64,000 nt of DNA from Clostridia bacterium. GTDB lineage: Bacteria; Bacillota; Clostridia; Oscillospirales; Acutalibacteraceae. The stretch lies in assembly GCA_017473165.1 (NCBI GenBank), contig JAFUNA010000026.1, positions 1 through 64,000 on the forward strand, given 5' to 3'. The notes below the pieces were generated by a model. That model saw nothing but the letters and a program-made list of their open reading frames with translations. It ran no database searches and had not been told where the DNA came from. A program made the position numbers and the translations under genes. Positions 58,644 to 64,000 of this stretch are shown here, one piece after another; within the stretch, counting starts at the first letter, position 1, and every line of letters begins with the position of its first letter.

Positions 58644-58913
58644 ATGAAGCTTATAAACATCGGTTTCGGCAATATGGTAAATGCCGCAAGACTTGTTGCT
58701 ATTGTAAGCCCCGAATCCGCTCCGATTAAAAGAATTATTCAGGAGTGCAAGGAAAAGGGAACTCTTATTGACGCAACCCACGGCAGACGCACAAGAGCGG
58801 TTATCATAACCGACAGTGACCATGTTATTTTGACTTATCTTCAAAGCGAAACTGTTGCAAACCGACTTAACGATGATATGGACGAGCTTGATGAAGAGGA
58901 GGATGAAGAATGA
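58644..58913 (+). CDS. remA: DUF370 regulatory protein RemA
   Basis: 89 residues, typical length. [29 protein letters not shown] and [23 protein letters not shown] mark the family. In Bacillus RemA is a DNA-binding activator of matrix genes. The acidic tail ([13 protein letters not shown]) is longer than usual. It overlaps gmk by four bases. Confidence 0.94.
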   Translation: MKLINIGFGNMVNAARLVAIVSPESAPIKRIIQECKEKGTLIDATHGRRTRAVIITDSDHVILTYLQSETVANRLNDDMDELDEEEDEE

Positions 58914-59521
58914 GCGAAAACGGAATCTTGATTATCTTTTCGGGTCCGTCGGGCTCGGGAAAGGATACCGTTCTTAACAAGCTTATCGCAGGCAGAGAGG
59001 ATATAAAAGTTTCTGTTTCAATGACAACCCGTGAAAAAAGAGAGGGTGAAATTGACGGAACTCATTATTATTTTGTCAGCCGTGAATATTTTGAAAAGAA
59101 AGTATCCGAAGATAAAATGCTTGAAAACGCCGAATACAACGGAAACTTGTACGGTACTCCCAAAGCTCCCGTTGATGAAATGCTTAAGTCAGGCAAAGCG
59201 GTAATTCTTGAAATTGAAGTGCAGGGTGCAGAGAAAATCAGAAAGCTTTATCCCGATGTTATCAGTATTTTCCTTATGCCGCCTTCAATGAGAGTTCTTG
59301 AAGAAAGACTTCGCGGCAGAGGAACGGATGACGAAGAAACAATCAATCACCGTCTTGTAATTGCCCGTGAAGAAATTAAAAGAGCACCCGAATATGATTA
59401 TGTTGTTATTAACGACACGATTGAAAATGCGGTTGCTGGAATTGAAACAATTATAAATGCGGAAAGAAAAAAGACTTTCAGAAACAAAAAAATAATAAGT
59501 GAGGTAATAAATAATGTTTAA
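58910..59521 (+). CDS. gmk: Guanylate kinase
   Basis: 203 residues. P-loop [15 protein letters not shown] (Lys then Asp), [19 protein letters not shown] (GMP-binding) and [15 protein letters not shown] are the guanylate kinase motifs. It converts GMP to GDP. The start overlaps remA and the stop overlaps rpoZ by eight bases. Confidence 0.97.
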   Translation: MSENGILIIFSGPSGSGKDTVLNKLIAGREDIKVSVSMTTREKREGEIDGTHYYFVSREYFEKKVSEDKMLENAEYNGNLYGTPKAPVDEMLKSGKAVILEIEVQGAEKIRKLYPDVISIFLMPPSMRVLEERLRGRGTDDEETINHRLVIAREEIKRAPEYDYVVINDTIENAVAGIETIINAERKKTFRNKKIISEVINNV

Positions 59522-59723
59522 TCCCGATTTAAGAGGCGTTCTTACAAACCATATGAGCCGTTACTCCCTTGTAACAGCTACCGCAAAAAGAGCAAGAGAA
59601 ATTTCGGAGGATGCCGAAGAAAAGAAAATCATCATGACCGAAAAGCCCGTAAGCGTTGCACTTGACGAAATTCTTAAGGGTGACTATGTAATCGTTGAGC
59701 CCGAGGAAATCAGAAACATCTGA
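59514..59723 (+). CDS. rpoZ: RNA polymerase omega subunit
   Basis: 69 residues. MSRYSLVTATAKRAREISED and KPVSVALDEILKGDYVI match omega. It stabilises beta-prime in RNA polymerase. The coaBC gene that often separates rpoZ and priA is absent here. Confidence 0.93.
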   Translation: MFNPDLRGVLTNHMSRYSLVTATAKRAREISEDAEEKKIIMTEKPVSVALDEILKGDYVIVEPEEIRNI

Positions 59724-59759
59724 TTCGAAAAATTAATCTGACAGGGGAGAGTGAATCAA

Positions 59760-62201
59760 ATGAAATATGCAAAGGTTGCGGTTGAAGCGGCAACGTTTAC
59801 ATTTGACAAGGAATTTGATTACATTATCCCCGAAGAGCTTGAAACGGTTGCCTTCAAGGGCTGCCGTGTCACGGTTCCGTTCGGTATGGGTAACAAAAAA
59901 AGACTCGGTATTATTTTTGATGTTACCGATAAATCCGAAGGAACAAGGCTGAAAAAAATCTCCGAGGTACTTGATGAACATCCGCTTCTCAACGATGAGA
60001 TGCTTGAGCTTGCAAGATGGGTTAAAGAGCGTACATTCTGTACCCTCTACGAAGCTGCAAAGGCAATGCTTCCGACGGGAATCAACCATAAGATGATTGT
60101 GTCTTATGCGGCAAATCCCGAGGCAGATTTATCTGCAGCGGAGCAGCTTGTCGGAACAGAAAGGGAGTTTTTCGATTACCTCAAAAAAAGAGCCGTGTAT
60201 GTTAAAAGTGATAATGTTTTCAAGGCTCTTAAAATCAAACCCGATAATTCCGTTCCGACGAATCTGCTGAAAAAGAATCTCATTGTTTCCAGCAAGGATG
60301 CCGTGCGTAATGTAGGTGACCTTACCGTGCGTATGATGCGGCTCGTTCCCGATGCCGAGGAATCAAATCTGACCAAAAAGCAGAAGGAAATGGCTGATGT
60401 TTTGCGTGATATCGGAACAGCGAGCGTAAAAGAGCTTTGCTATTTCACGGGTCTTACTCCTGCCGTTGCAAACGCTCTTGTCAAAAACGGAGTTGCCGAA
60501 TTCTATGAGCAGGAAGTTATCCGTTTGCCCGATTTCACAAACCAAAAGGGTGAAAGAACACCTATTAATTTAACGGATGAACAGCAGGCGGCTCATAAAA
60601 AGCTTACGGAGCTTTCTATGTCTGGAAAGGCGTCTGTTTCGCTTCTTTACGGAGTAACGGGAAGCGGAAAAACCTCTGTTTATATGAGTGTGATAGACAG
60701 GGTGCTTGATGAGGGCAAATCTGTTATTGTAATGGTTCCCGAAATCGGACTCACTCCCCAGACAATTTCCCTTTTCTGCAAGAGGTACGGCGGAGATATA
60801 GCTGTGTTTCACAGTGCACTTTCCGTGCGTGAGAGGCTTGACCAATGGAAACGTGTCAAAAACGGTGAAGCAAGGATAATAATAGGCACAAGAAGTGCGG
60901 TTTTTGCACCTGTCAAGAACATCGGTCTTATTATAATTGACGAGGAGCAGGAGCACACTTATAAATCCGAGCAAACACCGAGATATGATGCAATTGATGT
61001 TGCAAAATTCAGAGCAGCATTTAATAAATGCCTTCTTTTGCTTGCATCAGCAACACCGTCTGTTGAAAGCTATGCTGCTGCACAGAGCGGAAAATATGAA
61101 CTCTGCACCTTAACAAAGCGATACGGTAACGCCGTTTTGCCCGAGGTGCTGACGGTTGATATGCGAAGCGAGCCAAAGGCGGAAAACAGTAAGGCAATCA
61201 GTCAGACGCTTTATAACTGTCTTAAAGAAACACTTGAAAACGGAAAGCAATCCATTCTTTTGATTAACAGACGCGGATTTCACACCTTTGCAGCGTGCAA
61301 TTCCTGCGGAGATGTAATCTGCTGTCCGCATTGCAGCATATCAATGACATATCACTCCGCCAATAACAGGCTGATGTGTCATTACTGCGGTCATTCCGTG
61401 CCGTTTTCAAGCATCTGCCCCGAATGCGGCGAAAATGCCGTCAGATATTCGGGCTTCGGCACACAGAAAATCGAAGACGAGCTTGCAAGGCTTTTGCCCG
61501 ATGCAAGAATTGTCAGAATGGATACCGATTCTACCTCGGGAAAGAATTCCCACGAAAAGCTGCTTGACAGCTTCGCAAAAGGCGAATATGACATAATGAT
61601 CGGCACGCAGATGGTTGCAAAGGGTCTGAATTTCCCCAATGTAACCCTTGTCGGAGTTGTGTCGGTTGACCAGCAGCTCTATAACGATGATTTCCGCAGT
61701 CTTGAAAAAACTTTCTCTTTGCTGACACAGGTTGTCGGCAGGTCGGGCAGAGGCGAATTCAACGGCACGGCAGTAATTCAGACTCTTACCCCAGAAAACG
61801 AGATAATAAGACTTGCTGCAAAGCAGGATTATGACGAGTTTTTCAAAACGGAAATCAGACTCCGCAAAGCACTTGTTTATCCTCCGTACTGTGATTTGTG
61901 CGTTGTCGGATTTACGGGTGAAAACGAATCCGCCGTCAAAGCCTGCGCAAGAGAAACACTTGATTTACTAAAAAGTCATGTCAGCGGAGAATTCAGCGGC
62001 GAAAAAATAATTGTTCTCGGACCTATGCCCGCAAGGGTTGCAAAGGTTAACGGTAAATACAGATACCGCCTTATAATCAAATGCCGTAATTCGGCAAGGT
62101 TCAGACAGCTGGTTTCAAAAATGCTTATTGAAATCGGCAATGATTCAAGATTTACGAAGGTTACCGTTTATGCAGACATTAATCCTGACACAACGGTATA
62201 A
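59760..62201 (+). CDS. priA: Primosomal protein N' (replication restart helicase)
   Basis: 813 residues from ATG 59760 (AGGGGAGAG nine bases upstream; GTG 59751 overlaps that site). 3'BD domain (FDYIIPEELETVAFKGCRVTVPFG), DEAD helicase with LLYGVTGSGKTSVYM (Walker A) and IIIDEEQEHTYKSEQ (DEEQ box), and the zinc-binding insertion CNSCGDVICCPHC, CHYCGH, CPECGE with eight cysteines. Helicase motifs V-VI follow (IGTQMVAKGLNFP, TQVVGRSGRG). It restarts stalled forks. Complete. Confidence 0.97.
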   Translation: MKYAKVAVEAATFTFDKEFDYIIPEELETVAFKGCRVTVPFGMGNKKRLGIIFDVTDKSEGTRLKKISEVLDEHPLLNDEMLELARWVKERTFCTLYEAAKAMLPTGINHKMIVSYAANPEADLSAAEQLVGTEREFFDYLKKRAVYVKSDNVFKALKIKPDNSVPTNLLKKNLIVSSKDAVRNVGDLTVRMMRLVPDAEESNLTKKQKEMADVLRDIGTASVKELCYFTGLTPAVANALVKNGVAEFYEQEVIRLPDFTNQKGERTPINLTDEQQAAHKKLTELSMSGKASVSLLYGVTGSGKTSVYMSVIDRVLDEGKSVIVMVPEIGLTPQTISLFCKRYGGDIAVFHSALSVRERLDQWKRVKNGEARIIIGTRSAVFAPVKNIGLIIIDEEQEHTYKSEQTPRYDAIDVAKFRAAFNKCLLLLASATPSVESYAAAQSGKYELCTLTKRYGNAVLPEVLTVDMRSEPKAENSKAISQTLYNCLKETLENGKQSILLINRRGFHTFAACNSCGDVICCPHCSISMTYHSANNRLMCHYCGHSVPFSSICPECGENAVRYSGFGTQKIEDELARLLPDARIVRMDTDSTSGKNSHEKLLDSFAKGEYDIMIGTQMVAKGLNFPNVTLVGVVSVDQQLYNDDFRSLEKTFSLLTQVVGRSGRGEFNGTAVIQTLTPENEIIRLAAKQDYDEFFKTEIRLRKALVYPPYCDLCVVGFTGENESAVKACARETLDLLKSHVSGEFSGEKIIVLGPMPARVAKVNGKYRYRLIIKCRNSARFRQLVSKMLIEIGNDSRFTKVTVYADINPDTTV

Positions 62202-62291
62202 AATTCTTAATAATTCCGATAAAAATTTTTAATTATTATATTTTAAAATATAATTACATTAATATTACTTGCATTGAAAGGATTGACATTA

Positions 62292-62747
62292 ATGGCAATC
62301 AGAAATATTGTCAAAATCGGTGACCCGATTCTGGCAAAAACATCCCGTAAAGTAGAAAAATTTGATGCACGCCTGTGGCAGCTGCTTGATGACATGAAAG
62401 AAACAATGTATCATGCAAACGGCGTAGGTCTTGCCGCTGTGCAGGTAGGCATTTTGAGAAGAGTCGTTGTAATTGACTGCGGCGACGGATATATTGAGCT
62501 TATCAATCCCGAAATTGTAAGCACCGAGGGTGAGCAGTTTGAGGAGGAAGGCTGCCTTTCTTTGCCCGGTGAGGTCGGTGTAACCTGCAGACCTGCCGTT
62601 GTAAGAGTTAAGGCACAGGACAGAAACGGAAAATGGTGTGTTTATAAGGGTGAAGAACTCAAGGCACGCTGCTTCTGCCATGAGCTTGACCATCTTGACG
62701 GCGTTGTGTTTACACAAAGAGTAATCAAAAAGGAGCTTTCCGAATGA
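62292..62747 (+). CDS. def: Peptide deformylase
   Basis: 151 residues from ATG 62292 (GAAAGGATTG upstream). GVGLAAVQVG (motif 1), EEGCLSLPG (motif 2, metal Cys) and CHELDHLDG (motif 3, HExxH) are complete. It removes the formyl group from new proteins. An AT-rich 90-base gap with a TATAAT at 62249 precedes it, so it may have its own promoter. The stop overlaps fmt by four bases. Confidence 0.97.
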   Translation: MAIRNIVKIGDPILAKTSRKVEKFDARLWQLLDDMKETMYHANGVGLAAVQVGILRRVVVIDCGDGYIELINPEIVSTEGEQFEEEGCLSLPGEVGVTCRPAVVRVKAQDRNGKWCVYKGEELKARCFCHELDHLDGVVFTQRVIKKELSE

Positions 62748-63670
62748 GAGTTGTTTTTATGGGAACACCCGAGTTTGCAGTTCCCTGTTTACAAAAGCTT
62801 ATTGACCTCGGGCACGAGGTAACGGGAGTTTTTACCCAGCCCGATAAGCCCCAGGGCAGAAAAATGATTTTAACTCCGCCTCCTGTAAAGGAGCTTGCTC
62901 TTGCCAACGGCTTAACGGTTTATCAGCCCGTTAAAATGAAGGACGGCACGGCACTTGAAATGCTCAAGGAGGCAAATCCCGAGCTTGTTATAGTTGTTGC
63001 CTACGGAAAAATTCTTCCCAAAGAGATTCTCGATTATCCCGAGCATGGCTGCATAAACATTCATGCTTCACTTCTTCCGAAGCTCCGAGGTGCTGCTCCG
63101 ATTCAATGGTCAGTTATAAACGGATTTGACAAAACAGGTGTAACCTCAATGCAGATGGATGAGGGACTTGATACAGGTGATATGCTTCTCAAGGGCGAAA
63201 TTGAAATCGGTGAAAACGATACCGCAGGTGATATGCACGACAGGCTTTCCGTGCTCGGTGCTGAAATTCTTGAAAAAACAATCGATGCACTTATGAAAAA
63301 TGAATTAAAGCCCGAAAAGCAAAATCATGATGAATTCACATATGCTCCCATGCTTTCCAAAGATTTGTCACCTATTGACTGGAATTGTTCAGCACTTGAA
63401 ATTCATAATAAAATCAGAGGACTTTCGCCTTGGCCGTCCGCAAACGCAAAGCTTAACGGCAAAACCGTAAAGATTCACAAAAGCGTTCTTTCGGATGTAA
63501 AAGGCAAGCACGCAGGCGAAATTGTTGAAGCGGGAAAACGTCTTGTTGTTTCTTGCGGCGACTCAAAATGTATTGAAATTTTAACGCTTCAGGCAGAGGG
63601 CAAAAAAGCGATGCCTGCTTCCGACTTTTTGAGGGGAAATCCCGTTGAAATCGGTGCGTTTTTTGAATAA
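62744..63670 (+). CDS. fmt: Methionyl-tRNA formyltransferase
   Basis: 308 residues. VVFMGTPEFAVPCLQKLI, the folate-site NIHASLLPKLRGAAPIQW (Asn, His) and MDEGLDTGDML (Asp) are the family motifs; a C-terminal OB-like domain follows (LSPWPSANAKLNGKTVKI). It formylates initiator tRNA. Translation is coupled to def. Confidence 0.97.
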   Translation: MRVVFMGTPEFAVPCLQKLIDLGHEVTGVFTQPDKPQGRKMILTPPPVKELALANGLTVYQPVKMKDGTALEMLKEANPELVIVVAYGKILPKEILDYPEHGCINIHASLLPKLRGAAPIQWSVINGFDKTGVTSMQMDEGLDTGDMLLKGEIEIGENDTAGDMHDRLSVLGAEILEKTIDALMKNELKPEKQNHDEFTYAPMLSKDLSPIDWNCSALEIHNKIRGLSPWPSANAKLNGKTVKIHKSVLSDVKGKHAGEIVEAGKRLVVSCGDSKCIEILTLQAEGKKAMPASDFLRGNPVEIGAFFE

Positions 63671-63691
63671 TATCTGAAAGGAGAGAAAGAT

Positions 63692-64000
63692 ATGCCGTAT
63701 TTCTTTATGGACTATTATTATATTATTCTTGTTATTCCCGCAATGCTTCTTGCTTTGTGGGCACAGGTTAAGGTTAAGTCAACCTATAACAAATTTTCAA
63801 AGGTATCAAACACAAAGGGAATAACCGGTGCGTATGCCGCACAGGCTGTTCTTACTCATTACGGAATTAATGATGTAAGAATTGAGCAGGTTTCGGGAAA
63901 ACTTACTGACCACTATGACCCCAAAGCAAAGGTAATCAGACTTTCGGAGGGTGTTTACGGCAGCTCAACCATTGCCGCTGTCGGAATAGCCTGCCATGAA
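63692..64000 (+). CDS. YugP-type zinc metallopeptidase (truncated by window end)
   Basis: 103 residues are visible from ATG 63692 (GAAAGGAGAG upstream). One N-terminal membrane helix (YYYIILVIPAMLLALWAQVKV) precedes VSNTKGITGAYAAQAVL and LSEGVYGSSTIAAVGIACHE. The last two residues begin the HExxH zinc motif expected in this family. The gene continues beyond the window. In Firmicutes it often lies in the fmt-rsmB-rlmN region. Confidence 0.9.
   Translation, partial: MPYFFMDYYYIILVIPAMLLALWAQVKVKSTYNKFSKVSNTKGITGAYAAQAVLTHYGINDVRIEQVSGKLTDHYDPKAKVIRLSEGVYGSSTIAAVGIACHE

Overview
The window looks like a chromosomal segment of a low-to-moderate GC Gram-positive anaerobe of the Clostridia, most likely a gut or rumen Oscillospiraceae/Ruminococcaceae. 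Supporting signs are strong AGGAGG-type ribosome binding sites, frequent TTG/GTG starts, a T-box leader on alaS, a GerW/YtfJ sporulation gene, c-di-AMP genes (cdaA-cdaR), BspA-type leucine-rich surface proteins, and firmicute gene orders such as scpA-scpB-DUF2953-ytfJ-dacF-rluB and yloC-remA-gmk-rpoZ-priA-def-fmt. The species cannot be named from sequence alone.

Layout. 1-3557: chromosome with a carbohydrate-active gene scar, a large secreted protein of unknown function and a DUF3784 membrane protein. About 3560-6855: remnant integrative element A (RepA_N-type protein, excisionase, tyrosine integrase). 6856-25387: element B, about 18.5 kb, bounded by identical 45-bp repeats that match the 3' end of tRNA-Trp. 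The right copy is the 3' end of the functional tRNA-Trp gene (25343-25418). Both integrases lie just upstream of a copy of the same tRNA-Trp end, so this is a tandem array of two elements at one tRNA gene. No conjugation or relaxase gene is visible in either.

Element B carries: a TPR-HEPN (LA2681-like) protein; three adjacent diverged paralogues of unknown function; two BspA-like surface proteins, a membrane protein and a membrane-tethered ECF sigma factor, with two ECF-type promoters of identical geometry; a structured non-coding stretch and a tyrosine recombinase gene broken by one amber codon; a RelBE/ParE-type toxin-antitoxin pair; and a replication/excision module (DUF669-like protein, RepA-like ATPase, Xis, Int). 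A 14-bp motif, TCTTACATACTTTC, recurs at least seven times exactly, plus two near copies. All copies are inside B and mostly upstream of its genes; four form an array before the replication genes.

25430-33786: tRNA-Met, a frameshifted XRE regulator, a flavin-binding PNPOx-like protein, a GH43 glycosidase, a secreted sialate O-acetylesterase, an MFS transporter and an FAD oxidoreductase. 33990-64000: mostly core genes on the + strand: a sigma-like/WG-repeat/SH3 membrane chimera, T-box-alaS-HIT-PRTase-comEC-holA-rnmV-ispF, cdaA-cdaR, a lipoprotein with a two-component system, DUF1385-prmC-M50 protease-scpAB, sporulation and cell-wall genes, then the gmk-rpoZ-priA-def-fmt translation/replication cluster, ending in a truncated YugP-type metallopeptidase.

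The most unusual material is the motif family and structured DNA of element B, its ECF sigma/BspA regulon, the three-paralogue cluster, and a ComEC whose metallo-hydrolase domain lacks the expected metal ligands.
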